64,000 nucleotides of DNA from Promicromonospora sp. MEB111. GTDB lineage: Bacteria > Actinomycetota > Actinomycetes > Actinomycetales > Cellulomonadaceae. Below, one piece after another: positions 18,593-26,620 of this stretch. Position numbers and translations under genes: made by a program. Where the stretch lies: positions 186,001 through 250,000 of the forward strand of contig NZ_JARVSD010000005.1 of assembly GCF_030209445.1 (NCBI RefSeq), in the 5' to 3' direction. Positions within the stretch are counted from its first letter, which is position 1; every line of letters begins with the position of its first letter. The notes under the pieces are model-generated. The model made no database searches and had not been told where the DNA came from. It worked only from the letters and a program-made list of their open reading frames with translations.

Positions 18593-18633
18593 GGTCGCCC
18601 ACCGGGCGACCCCCTGGCGCGTTTCCTCGCGCC
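18593..18633 (+). promoter_or_regulatory. Tandem hairpins after the Cys leader (candidate attenuator)
   Basis: Hairpin 1: GGTCGCCC (18593-18600) pairs with GGGCGACC (18604-18611). Hairpin 2: GGCGCG (18616-18621) pairs with CGCGCC (18628-18633). They begin 2 nt after the leader stop codon, where a ribosome stalled on the Cys codons would reach. They are followed by about 160 nt to the oxygenase start. Confidence 0.5.
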
Positions 18634-18792
18634 GCCGACAGCAGCTCCTGCTCACATCGCATCCCCGTGCACACGCACCGGGCTCCCGCGCTCCTCCGTC
18701 CGGAGGCGGCGGAGCACCCGGGCGAGGTCTCGGCGATGCCGGGGCGGCCGCCGTCGGCGCACCCACCCGGCACCATCGAAAGGACCCTCACC

Positions 18793-19797
18793 ATGCCCGG
18801 CATCCCCGTACTGGACCTCTCGCTGCTCGACGGCGGCCCCGACGACCAGGCCCGTTTCCGCGACGAGCTGCGGCGCGCCACCCACGAGGTCGGCTTCTTC
18901 TCCCTGGTCGGCCACGGCGTCCCGCAGGACCTGATCGACCGTGCGTACGCCACCGCCCGCGAGTTCTTCGCGCTCCCCGAGGAGCAGAAGCGCGCGATCG
19001 AGAACGTCCACAGCCCCCACTTCCGCGGCTGGACGCGGATGGGCGGCGAACGCACGCTCGGCCGTGTGGACCAGCGCGAGCAGATCGACATCGGCGCCGA
19101 GCGGCCGGCCGTGCCCACGGGCCCCGGCGTCCCCGACTACTGGGCGCTGGAGGGCCCGAACCTGTGGCCCGAGGCTCTCCCGGCCCTGCGCGAGGTCGCC
19201 GAGGAGTGGCTGAGCCGGCTCGACGGCGTCGCGACCCGCCTGCTGCGGGCCTGGGCCGAGTCGCTCGGCGCGCCGTCGGACACGTTCGACGCCGTGTTCG
19301 AGCGGCCCTCGCCCCACCTGAAGATCGCCCGCTACCCGGGGGTGGAGGCGGCCGCGCCCGCACAGGGCGTCGGCGCGCACAAGGACCTTGGGGTGCTCAC
19401 GCTCCTCTCCGTCGAGGACGGCAAGGCCGGCCTCCAGGTCGAGAAGGACGGCGAGTGGCTCGACGTCGTCCCGCCCGCCGGGGCGTTCGTCGTGAACATC
19501 GGTGAGCTGCTGGAGATCGCGACCGACGGCTACCTCAAGGCGACGCTGCACCGCGTCGTGTCCCCGCCGGCGGGCACCGAGCGCATCTCGATCCCCTACT
19601 TCCACGGGCCCGCGCTCGACGCGACGATCCCCGACGTCGAGCTGCCGGAGGCGCTCCGTGCCGCCGCGCCGGGCGTGACGCTGGACCCGGCGAACCCGCT
19701 GCACGCGGTGTTCGGCGACAACTGGCTCAAGAGCCGGGTGCGGGCGCACCCGAACGTGGTGGAGGCGCAGCACCCGCACCTGCTCCAGACCGCGTGA
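18793..19797 (+). CDS. Isopenicillin N synthase-like 2-oxoglutarate/Fe(II) oxygenase
   Basis: 334 residues. The N-terminal DIOX_N block (GIPVLDLSLLDGG, THEVGFFSLVGHGVP) is followed by the double-stranded beta-helix core with iron ligands His196 and Asp198 (AHKDLG) and His253 (TLHRVVS), and the 2OG-binding Arg264 in ERISIPYF. All catalytic residues are present. Enzymes of this family hydroxylate or desaturate small molecules; the substrate is unknown. No NRPS or beta-lactam genes are nearby, so antibiotic synthesis is unlikely. The Cys-rich leader upstream and a rhodanese downstream point to a sulfur-related role (inference). ATG 18793 has GAAAGGA upstream. Confidence 0.85.
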   Translation: MPGIPVLDLSLLDGGPDDQARFRDELRRATHEVGFFSLVGHGVPQDLIDRAYATAREFFALPEEQKRAIENVHSPHFRGWTRMGGERTLGRVDQREQIDIGAERPAVPTGPGVPDYWALEGPNLWPEALPALREVAEEWLSRLDGVATRLLRAWAESLGAPSDTFDAVFERPSPHLKIARYPGVEAAAPAQGVGAHKDLGVLTLLSVEDGKAGLQVEKDGEWLDVVPPAGAFVVNIGELLEIATDGYLKATLHRVVSPPAGTERISIPYFHGPALDATIPDVELPEALRAAAPGVTLDPANPLHAVFGDNWLKSRVRAHPNVVEAQHPHLLQTA

Positions 19798-19812
19798 CGG
19801 TCCCGTCCCCCG

Positions 19813-19862
19813 CACGTGTCAGATCCACAGGTTCCCCGGGTGACCTGTGGATCTGACACGTG
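19813..19862. terminator. Family A palindrome, copy 3
   Basis: 20-bp perfect arms at 19813-19832 and 19843-19862, 16 nt after the oxygenase stop. Middle triplet TCC paired with GGA, a third compensated variant of the family. Confidence 0.7.
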
Positions 19863-19969
19863 GGGCGACAGCGGGGACGGGCTCGGAGTAGCCGGCCTTA
19901 CGGATGCTTCAGAAACAGTGCGCATCCGGACCCTTGTCCCCGGTATCCCGGCGTCCGCAGACTCTGGCC

Positions 19970-20389
19970 ATGACGATCTCCCAGGACACCTCCGCCGCCG
20001 TCGCCCACTTCGCGGGGCGCCTCGCCTTCGAGACCGACGTCAGCGACGTCCATGCGGCACTCGCCGCCAACAGCGCGTTCACGCTGGTCGACGTGCGCTC
20101 CCCGACCTCCTGGGACCAGGGCCACATCCCCGGCGCCGTGCACCTGCCCGGCGGCAAGGTACGCCTGCGGGCCGAGCAGACCGTCGACCGGGAGAAGCCC
20201 GTGGTCGTGTACTGCTGGGGTCCGGCCTGCAACGGCGCGACCCGGGCCGCCCTGGAGTTCGCGAAGCTCGGCTACGAGGTCAAGGAGATGATCGGCGGGT
20301 TCGAGTACTGGGTCCGGGAGGGTTTCGCCTACGAGACGGCGGCCGGCCCGGTGCAGCCGGAGGTGGACCCGCTGACGGCCCCGGTCTGA
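19970..20389 (+). CDS. Rhodanese-like sulfurtransferase
   Basis: Single rhodanese domain, 139 residues: LVDVRSPTSWDQGHIPGAVHLPGGKV, then the active-site region VYCWGPACNGATRAA with a Cys-x4-Arg loop starting at Cys87 and an extra Cys82. It carries persulfide sulfur from a donor to an acceptor in the cytoplasm. Partners are unknown, but it follows the oxygenase gene with the Cys-rich leader. ATG 19970 lacks a strong ribosome site. The length is normal for a single-domain rhodanese. Confidence 0.88.
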   Translation: MTISQDTSAAVAHFAGRLAFETDVSDVHAALAANSAFTLVDVRSPTSWDQGHIPGAVHLPGGKVRLRAEQTVDREKPVVVYCWGPACNGATRAALEFAKLGYEVKEMIGGFEYWVREGFAYETAAGPVQPEVDPLTAPV

Positions 20390-20436
20390 CGCCCAGCTGC
20401 CGAGGCAAGCGCACCTTCAGGACGACGGCCGGTGGG

Positions 20437-21150
20437 TCACGCCGGGCGGTAGCGGTTCTCCGGGCGGCCCGTCGCGCCGTATCGCGGCGTGACCTGGGCG
20501 TATCCCTCCGTGACCAGGTGCTCCAGGTAGCGACGGGCGCTGACGCGCGACATCCCGACCGCCTCGGCGACCTCGGCCGCCGAGGCGTCGCGGGACGCCG
20601 TCGTGCCACCGGCCGCGCCGTCCCCGCCGCACAGCCGGGCCAGCGCCTCCCGGACCAGGTCGCGGCTGCGGCCGGACAGCCCCTTGGGCACCCGGTCGGC
20701 GGAGCGCGGCCCGGCCAGGAGCTGGTCCACCTCGTCCTGGTCGAGGGTGTCCTGGGCCCGGCGCACGTCCTCGCGCCGCTGCCACACCTCGTCCAGCCGC
20801 TCCCGCAGCGCGGCGGACGTGAAGGGTTTGACCAGGTACGCCAGCACCCCGCCGGCCATCGCCTGGCGCACGCTGCCCAGCTCCCGGACGGCCGTCGTGG
20901 CGACGACGTCGACCGGGGGCCCCGGCAGCATCCGCAGCCGCTGCAGCACGTCGAGCCCGCCGATGTCCGGCAGGTGCAGGTCGAGCAGCACCAGGTCGGG
21001 GCGCAGCGCGGACACGAGGCGCAGCGCGTCCGCGCCGGTGCGTGCCTCGCCCACGACGACGAACCGGGGGTGGCTCTCCACGAAGCCCCGGTGCACGGTC
21101 GCGACCGCGGGATCGTCCTCGACGACGAGCGTCCGCGCCTGCCCGGTCAC
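20437..21150 (-). CDS. CitB/DcuR-type response regulator
   Basis: 237 residues. N-terminal receiver with the acidic pair (VVEDD, 11-13), phosphoacceptor Asp57 (LVLLDLHLPD) and Lys in LVKPFT. The C-terminal part carries a helix-turn-helix (SAAEVAEAVGMSRVSARRYLEHLVTEG), the type that follows receivers in the CitB/DcuR family. It starts at a GTG overlapping the stop of the sensor kinase gene (GTGA), so the pair is coupled. Likely target: the divergent tctCBA operon. Confidence 0.9.
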   Translation of the reverse strand: MTGQARTLVVEDDPAVATVHRGFVESHPRFVVVGEARTGADALRLVSALRPDLVLLDLHLPDIGGLDVLQRLRMLPGPPVDVVATTAVRELGSVRQAMAGGVLAYLVKPFTSAALRERLDEVWQRREDVRRAQDTLDQDEVDQLLAGPRSADRVPKGLSGRSRDLVREALARLCGGDGAAGGTTASRDASAAEVAEAVGMSRVSARRYLEHLVTEGYAQVTPRYGATGRPENRYRPA

Positions 21151-22496
21151 GACGCTGCCTCCGGAACCTCGGCACCCGCGCGAGCCCCAGCACCCGCACC
21201 GGCTCCCGCCCGAGCCCGCCCCACGCCTGCTGCCACCGGCACCGGCAGCTCGACCCGCACGCACGCCCCGCCCAGGTCGCCGGTCCCGAGCACCACCTCG
21301 CCGTCGCGCCGGTCCACCACCCGCCGCACCAGGGCCAGGCCGATGCCCCGGCTGTGCTCCCGGTCGCCCGGCACCTTCGTGGAGAACCCCGCCTTGAACA
21401 CCTGGTGGTGCAGCGACGTGGGGATGCCGGGGCCGTCGTCGTCCACCTGGAGGCACAGCCGCGCCCCCTCGGTCCCGAGCAGCACGCGCACCCGGCCGTC
21501 CGGCCCCGCCGCGTCGACCGCGTTGTCGATCAGGTTGCCCAGCACGATGAGGGCGTCGGTGTGCAGCGCGGAGGCGTCCGGCGTCGTCGGCGCGTCGAGC
21601 ACGGACTCGTCCGCGACGTCGAGCGCCACGCCCCGCTCCCGCGCGGTGATCGCCTTGACCAGCAGCAGCGCGGCGATCTCGGGGGACCGGACGCCCGGCG
21701 CGACGGCGGACGCGGTGAGCAGCCCGCCGTGGCCGGACCGCTCGATGAAGGCGACCGCCTCCTCCGTGCGACCCAGCTCCAGGAGCCCCGAGATGACGTG
21801 CACCGTGTTGGCGAACTCGTGCGACTGGGAGCGCAGGGCGTCCGTGAGCCCGCGGGTCTCCAGCAGGGTCGCGATGTCCTCGGGTTCGAGCAGGTAGATC
21901 CTGCGGCGCACCAGGCGCGTCACCCAGGCCGCGCAGAGCACCCCGACGACGGCGGCCACGGCGAGCGCGGCGAGCAGCCAGCCCCGGTCGTCGGTCAGGT
22001 CGGCGCGCAGCTCGGACTCCAGGATCCCGACGCTGGCGGTGCCGATCACCGGGGCGGGCGAGGAGTCGTCGGCCGCGTCGCCGAAGACGGGCACCTTGAC
22101 GCGCCACGACGTGCCCAGGGTGCCGGTCTGCGTGCCCGTCCACACCTTCCCGGACAGCGGCACCGACGGGTCCGTCGAGACCCGCTGCCCGATCTGCTCC
22201 GGGTCGGGGTGGGAGTAGCGCACGCCGTGCTCGTCGGTGACGACCACGTACGTGACCTCGGAGGCCTCGCGGATCACCTCGGCGATCGGCTGGATCGTCG
22301 CGGCCGGGTCCTCGTCGTCGAACGCGTCGTGGATCGCGGGCAGGCGCGCGACCGACTGGGCCACGCCGGACATGCGGTCGACGTAGGCCTCGCGGAGCTG
22401 TCGTTCCTGCAGGGTGGAGGCCACGAGCCCGGTCGTGCACACGAGCACGAGCACGATGACGACCTGCAGCGCCAGGAGCTGCACCCGGAGCGTCAT
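21147..22496 (-). CDS. CitA/DcuS-type sensor histidine kinase
   Basis: 449 residues. Two membrane helices (about 7-28 and 175-197) bracket a periplasm-side sensor domain (VARLPAIHDAFDDEDPAATIQPIAEVIREAS, VTYVVVTDEHGVRYSHPDPEQIG) typical of carboxylate sensors. The phosphoacceptor is His226 (SHEFANTVHVISGLLELG), followed by ATP-binding N, G1 and G2 boxes (NLIDNAVDAAG, DDGPGIP, GIGLALVRR). I start at ATG 22496 (MTLRVQ), just before the first membrane helix. Longer in-frame starts add an Arg-rich tail. It likely senses a di- or tricarboxylate and controls the divergent transporter. Confidence 0.9.
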   Translation of the reverse strand: MTLRVQLLALQVVIVLVLVCTTGLVASTLQERQLREAYVDRMSGVAQSVARLPAIHDAFDDEDPAATIQPIAEVIREASEVTYVVVTDEHGVRYSHPDPEQIGQRVSTDPSVPLSGKVWTGTQTGTLGTSWRVKVPVFGDAADDSSPAPVIGTASVGILESELRADLTDDRGWLLAALAVAAVVGVLCAAWVTRLVRRRIYLLEPEDIATLLETRGLTDALRSQSHEFANTVHVISGLLELGRTEEAVAFIERSGHGGLLTASAVAPGVRSPEIAALLLVKAITARERGVALDVADESVLDAPTTPDASALHTDALIVLGNLIDNAVDAAGPDGRVRVLLGTEGARLCLQVDDDGPGIPTSLHHQVFKAGFSTKVPGDREHSRGIGLALVRRVVDRRDGEVVLGTGDLGGACVRVELPVPVAAGVGRARAGAGAGAGARAGAEVPEAAS

Positions 22497-22699
22497 CGCT
22501 CTTCTCACGGGGGCCAGTGTGCACCGGTTCGTCGTCGGCGCGGTAGCCGCGCGGCGTGACCGAAACGACCACAACCTTCGTTGCGACCAGAACCGGGGCG
22601 GCACGGCCGCCGCTCCCTACGCTCACGCCCGGACGGACAGAGGACCGGCGGCGTAGCCGGCCCCGACCGTCCGCACACGCATCCGCTCGAGGAGGAGAC
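22497..22699. promoter_or_regulatory. Divergent promoter region between the CitAB-like system and tctCBA
   Basis: This 203-bp gap must hold promoters for both directions and probably the response-regulator site. I see no clear repeated operator or TANNNT box at leaderless spacing. The only firm element is GAGGAGGAG (22689-22697), the ribosome site of tctC. Confidence 0.4.
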
Positions 22700-23701
22700 A
22701 TGCGCATCATCCGGTCCGGGGCTGCCCCCGTCGGAATCGTCCTGGCCCTGGCGCTCGCCGGCTGTTCGGTCCTGGAGTCGAACGGCGGTGGCGGCGACAC
22801 CGCGATCGACGAGCTCAGCATCGTGGTGCCCGCCGGGCCCGGTGGCGGCTGGGACCAGACCGGCCGCGCCATGCAGGCCGACCTGCAGGAGGAGGGCCTG
22901 GTCGGCTCGGCCACGGTCACCAACGTGGACGGCGCGGGCGGCACGGTGGGCCTGGCGAACATCGCCAACGCCACCGACCCGAACACCCTGCTCGTGATGG
23001 GCCTGGTCATGGTGGGGGCCGTCGAGACCAACCAGTCGCAGGCCCGGATCGAGCACACGACCCCGATCGCGCGCCTCACCGAGGAGCAGGAGGTCATCGT
23101 GGTGCCGAAGGAGTCGCCGTACCAGAACGTCGACGACCTCGTCGCCGACATCAAGGAGAACGGCAAGAAGGTCTCGATCACCGGCGGGTCCGCGGGCGGT
23201 ACCGACCACATCCTCGCCGGGATGCTGATGCAGGCCGGCGGCATCCCGTCGGAGAACATCGGCACCAAGCTCAACTACATCGCCTACTCCGGGGGCGGCG
23301 AGTCGCTGGCGGCGCTGCTCGGCAACAACGTGAGCGCGGGCATCTCGGGGGTCAGCGAGTACGCGGAGCAGGTCGCCGCGGGCGAGCTGCGGGCGCTCGC
23401 CGTCTCCGGCGAGGAGCGCGTCGAGGCCCTGCCCGACACGCCGACCCTCACCGAGGCCGGGTACGACGTGGTCCTCACCAACTGGCGCGGCGTGGTCGCC
23501 CCGGGCACGATCGACGACGCCGAGCGGGAGGCGCTGACCACCACGGTCACCGAGCTCGCCCGGTCCGAGTCGTGGCAGGCCACGCTCGAGGAGAAGGGCT
23601 GGGACGACGCCTTCCTCGCCGGCGACGAGTTCGACACGTACCTCGAGGGCAACATCGCGGAGTCCCTGGCGGTGCTCAAGGACATCGGGCTCGTCCGGTG
23701 A
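22700..23701 (+). CDS. tctC: Tripartite tricarboxylate transporter substrate-binding protein
   Basis: 333 residues with a lipoprotein signal (LALAGC). The TctC/Bug fold text is clear: LSIVVPAGPGGGWDQTGRAM, TNVDGAGGTVGLANIANA, then GSAGGTDHILAGML and NNVSAGISG. It captures carboxylates such as citrate outside the membrane for the TctAB channel. ATG is preceded by GAGGAGGAG. The stop overlaps the next gene by 4 nt (GTGA). Most Bug proteins have unknown ligands, so 'tricarboxylate' is a family label. Confidence 0.93.
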   Translation: MRIIRSGAAPVGIVLALALAGCSVLESNGGGGDTAIDELSIVVPAGPGGGWDQTGRAMQADLQEEGLVGSATVTNVDGAGGTVGLANIANATDPNTLLVMGLVMVGAVETNQSQARIEHTTPIARLTEEQEVIVVPKESPYQNVDDLVADIKENGKKVSITGGSAGGTDHILAGMLMQAGGIPSENIGTKLNYIAYSGGGESLAALLGNNVSAGISGVSEYAEQVAAGELRALAVSGEERVEALPDTPTLTEAGYDVVLTNWRGVVAPGTIDDAEREALTTTVTELARSESWQATLEEKGWDDAFLAGDEFDTYLEGNIAESLAVLKDIGLVR

Positions 23702-24303
23702 CGTCGGACGGTACGGCGCCCGAGGCGCCCGCCCGCGCGGGTGAGCCGACGGCGGAGGCCGGCCCTCCGCCGTCGGGCACCCCGGGCCCAGGGGTGGACG
23801 AACGGCCGCGCCGCAGGTGGGGCGAGCTCGTGCTGGCCCTGGCCACGACCGCCCTCGGGGCCTACGTGCTGGTGGCCGCCGGGAGCATCACCGTCCCGGG
23901 CTCGACCAACACGCTCGGCCCCCGGGCCTTCCCGTACCTGGTGGGCGGCATGCTCGTCGCCGCGGGCGTCGTGCTGACCGTCCTGATCCTGAGCGGCCGG
24001 GCCGGCGAGGAGGAGGGCGGCGAGGACGTCGACCCCACCGTCCGGACCGACTGGCTCACGGTCGTGCTGCTCGTGGTCACCCTGGTGGTGCACGTGTTCG
24101 CGATCAACGTCGTGGGCTGGCCGTTCGCCGCCGCGCTCCTGTTCGCGGGCGCCGCGGTGATCCTGGGCGCCCGCCCGTGGTGGCGCGCCGCACTGGTCGG
24201 GCTCGTGCTGGGCCTGGTCATCCAAGTGATCTTCGGCGGGCTGCTGGGGCTGTCGCTCCCGGCCGGGCCGCTGCTGGAAGGGGTGCCGTTCCTCCGTGGA
24301 TAA
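23698..24303 (+). CDS. tctB: Tripartite tricarboxylate transporter small membrane subunit
   Basis: 201 residues. A Pro/Ala/Glu-rich N-terminus (about 40 residues) precedes four membrane helices (ELVLALATTALGAYVLVAAG, YLVGGMLVAAGVVLTVLIL, WLTVVLLVVTLVVHVFAINV, ALVGLVLGLVIQVIFGGLLG). The size, topology and position between TctC and TctA identify it even though TctB proteins are poorly conserved. Its GTG start overlaps tctC and its end overlaps tctA by 8 nt. Confidence 0.85.
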   Translation: MTSDGTAPEAPARAGEPTAEAGPPPSGTPGPGVDERPRRRWGELVLALATTALGAYVLVAAGSITVPGSTNTLGPRAFPYLVGGMLVAAGVVLTVLILSGRAGEEEGGEDVDPTVRTDWLTVVLLVVTLVVHVFAINVVGWPFAAALLFAGAAVILGARPWWRAALVGLVLGLVIQVIFGGLLGLSLPAGPLLEGVPFLRG

Positions 24304-25798
24304 CTTCTCGGCCCTGATCGACGGGTTCGCCACCGTGCTGCACCCGATGTACCTGCTGTACGCGCTGTTCGGCGTGTTCATCGGTACCGCGGTGGGCGTG
24401 CTGCCGGGCATCGGCCCGGCCATGGCCATCGCCCTGCTCCTGCCCCTGACGTACACGCTGGAGCCGACGGCGGCGATCATCCTCTTCGCCGGCATCTACT
24501 ACGGCGGCATGTACGGCGGATCGACCACGTCGATCCTGCTCAACACCCCCGGCGAGTCTGCCTCGATCGTCACGGCGATCGAGGGCAACAAGATGGCGCG
24601 CGCCGGGCGCGGTGCCGCCGCGCTCGCCACGGCCGCCATCGGCTCGTTCGTCGCAGGCTCGCTCGCCACGGTGGCGCTGACCTTCCTGGCGCCCGTGATC
24701 GCCCGCTGGGCGGTGCAGCTCGGCGAGCCCGACTACTTCGCCCTCATGGTGGTCGCCTTCGTGACCGTGGGCGCGCTGCTCGGCTCCTCGGTGCCCCGCG
24801 GCATCGCCGCGCTCGCCCTCGGCCTGTTCCTCGGGCTGGTCGGCACGGACACGCTGACCGGCCAGCAGCGCTTCACGTTCGGCGTGCTCAACCTGGCCGA
24901 CGGGATCGACGTCGTGATCGTCGCCGTCGGGCTGTTCGCCGTGGGGGAGGCCCTGTACGTGGGCTCGCGGATGCGGCACGGCCCGGTCCGGATCATCCCG
25001 GTCGAGAAGGGCTGGCGCACCTGGATGAAGCGAGACGACTGGCGCCGGTCCTGGAAGCCGTGGCTGCGCGGCGCCGCGATCGGCTTCCCGGTGGGCACCA
25101 TCCCGGCGGGCGGGGCCGACGTCGCGACCTTCCTGTCCTACGCCGCCGAACGCCGGCTCGCCGGTCCGCGGCGCAAGCAGTTCGGCAGGGGCGCGATCGA
25201 GGGCGTCGCCGGTCCGGAGGCCGCCAACAACGCGGCGTCGTCGGGCGTGCTCGTCCCGCTGCTCACCCTGGGCCTGCCCACGACGGCGACGGCGGCGATC
25301 ATCATCGTCGCCTTCCAGTCCTACGGCATCCAGCCCGGCCCGCTGCTGCTGCAGAGCGAGTCCGCCCTGGTGTGGGCGCTGATCGCCAGCCTCTACATCG
25401 GCAACCTCATGCTGGTGGTGCTGAACCTGCCGCTGGTGGGCATGTGGGTCAAGGTGCTGCGCATCCCGCGGCACTACCTGTACGCGGGCATCCTCCTGTT
25501 CGGCGCGCTGGGCTCCTACGCGCTGAACTTCTCGCCCGTGGACGTGCTGCTCCTGGCGCTCATCGGCCTGGCCGGGTTCTTCATGCGCCGGTACGGGTAC
25601 CCCGTGGCCCCCCTCGTGGTCGGCATGATCCTCGGCCCGATGGCGGAGGACCGGCTGCGCCGGTCCCTCGCCATCAGCCAGGGCGACCTGACCTACCTCG
25701 TGTCCAGCCCGTTCGCCGCGACCGCGTACGTCGCGATCGTGGTGCTCCTGGTCGTGGGCCTCTGGCTCAAGCGTCGCGAGCGGGCCGAGGAGGCCTAG
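24296..25798 (+). CDS. tctA: Tripartite tricarboxylate transporter large permease
   Basis: 500 residues with about 11-12 membrane helices. The two TctA signature loops are present: [20 protein letters not shown] and the later [29 protein letters not shown], with [20 protein letters not shown]. It forms the secondary-transport channel with TctB. It starts at GTG 24296 inside the end of tctB, so the three genes are one operon. The TAG stop is also part of a TAGGGT box for the next gene. Confidence 0.95.
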   Translation: MDNFSALIDGFATVLHPMYLLYALFGVFIGTAVGVLPGIGPAMAIALLLPLTYTLEPTAAIILFAGIYYGGMYGGSTTSILLNTPGESASIVTAIEGNKMARAGRGAAALATAAIGSFVAGSLATVALTFLAPVIARWAVQLGEPDYFALMVVAFVTVGALLGSSVPRGIAALALGLFLGLVGTDTLTGQQRFTFGVLNLADGIDVVIVAVGLFAVGEALYVGSRMRHGPVRIIPVEKGWRTWMKRDDWRRSWKPWLRGAAIGFPVGTIPAGGADVATFLSYAAERRLAGPRRKQFGRGAIEGVAGPEAANNAASSGVLVPLLTLGLPTTATAAIIIVAFQSYGIQPGPLLLQSESALVWALIASLYIGNLMLVVLNLPLVGMWVKVLRIPRHYLYAGILLFGALGSYALNFSPVDVLLLALIGLAGFFMRRYGYPVAPLVVGMILGPMAEDRLRRSLAISQGDLTYLVSSPFAATAYVAIVVLLVVGLWLKRRERAEEA

Positions 25799-25801
25799 GG
25801 T
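25796..25801 (+). promoter_or_regulatory. -10 box (TAGGGT) overlapping the tctA stop codon
   Basis: The box shares its first three bases with the tctA TAG stop and ends 6 nt before ATG 25808, so the SDR gene can be transcribed separately as a leaderless mRNA. Confidence 0.5.
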
Positions 25802-25807
25802 GCCCTC

Positions 25808-26587
25808 ATGGGTACAGCACTGATCACCGGCGGGTCCGCCGGCCTGGGCCTGGAGTTCGCACGACAGCTCGGGGCGGCCGGGCACGACCTGGTGCTGGTG
25901 GCGCGCGACGACCGGCGGCTGGCCGACGTCGCCGCCCAGCTCCACGCCGCCACGGGCGTGGCCGTCGAGGTCCTGCCGGCGGACCTCTCCGTGCCCGACG
26001 ACGTCGCGCGGGTCGCGCGGCGGCTCGCCGTCGTCGGCGGCCGGCCCGAGGACGGCGACCTGCGCCCCGTCGGGCTGCTCGTCAACAACGCGGGGTTCGC
26101 GACGAGCTCGCCGTTCTCGACCGGCCGGATCACCACCGAGCGCCGGGGCATCGACGTCATGGTCAAGGCCGTCGTCGAGCTCAGCCACGCCGCCGTCGGG
26201 CAGATGCTCGAACGGCGGCGCGGCGCGATCCTGAACGTCGGCTCCGTCGCCGCCCTCACCGCGGGCGGCTCCTACGCCGCCGCCAAGGCGTACGTGCGCA
26301 CGTTCAGCGAGTCGCTGGCGGCCGAGCTCAAGGGCACCGGCGTCACGGTCACCGTGGTGGCCCCCGGGTTCACGCACACCGAGTTCCACGCGCGGGCGGG
26401 CATCGCCGAGTCCGCCATCGTCCCGGAGTGGGGCTGGCTGGAGGCCGAGGACGTGGTCCGGACGGCGCTCGCGGACGTGCGCCGCGGCGTCGTGCTCTCG
26501 ACACCCTCGGTGCGCTACAAGGTCGCCTCGGCGGCCCTGCGGATCATGCCCCGGTGGGCCGTCCGGGCGGTCGGCAGCTACCGCTGA
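25808..26587 (+). CDS. Short-chain dehydrogenase/reductase
   Basis: 259-residue classical SDR. NAD(P)-binding TGGSAGLGLEFA at the N-terminus, LVNNAGFATSS, catalytic Ser in NVGSVAAL and YxxxK in SYAAAKAYVRTFSE, then VVAPGFTHTEFH. It is a soluble oxidoreductase of unknown substrate; VNPs of this subtype are often annotated as lipid or retinol-type dehydrogenases. It is separated from tctA by 9 nt but has its own likely promoter. Confidence 0.88.
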   Translation: MGTALITGGSAGLGLEFARQLGAAGHDLVLVARDDRRLADVAAQLHAATGVAVEVLPADLSVPDDVARVARRLAVVGGRPEDGDLRPVGLLVNNAGFATSSPFSTGRITTERRGIDVMVKAVVELSHAAVGQMLERRRGAILNVGSVAALTAGGSYAAAKAYVRTFSESLAAELKGTGVTVTVVAPGFTHTEFHARAGIAESAIVPEWGWLEAEDVVRTALADVRRGVVLSTPSVRYKVASAALRIMPRWAVRAVGSYR

Positions 26588-26620
26588 CGAGGCCCGGCCT
26601 GTCGGCGCGCGGCGCCCCCG

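Noticed and set aside
18793-19797. Beta-lactam biosynthesis gene (true isopenicillin N synthase)
   Set aside because: No ACV synthetase or other cluster gene nearby; the broad 2OG oxygenase family shares this fold.
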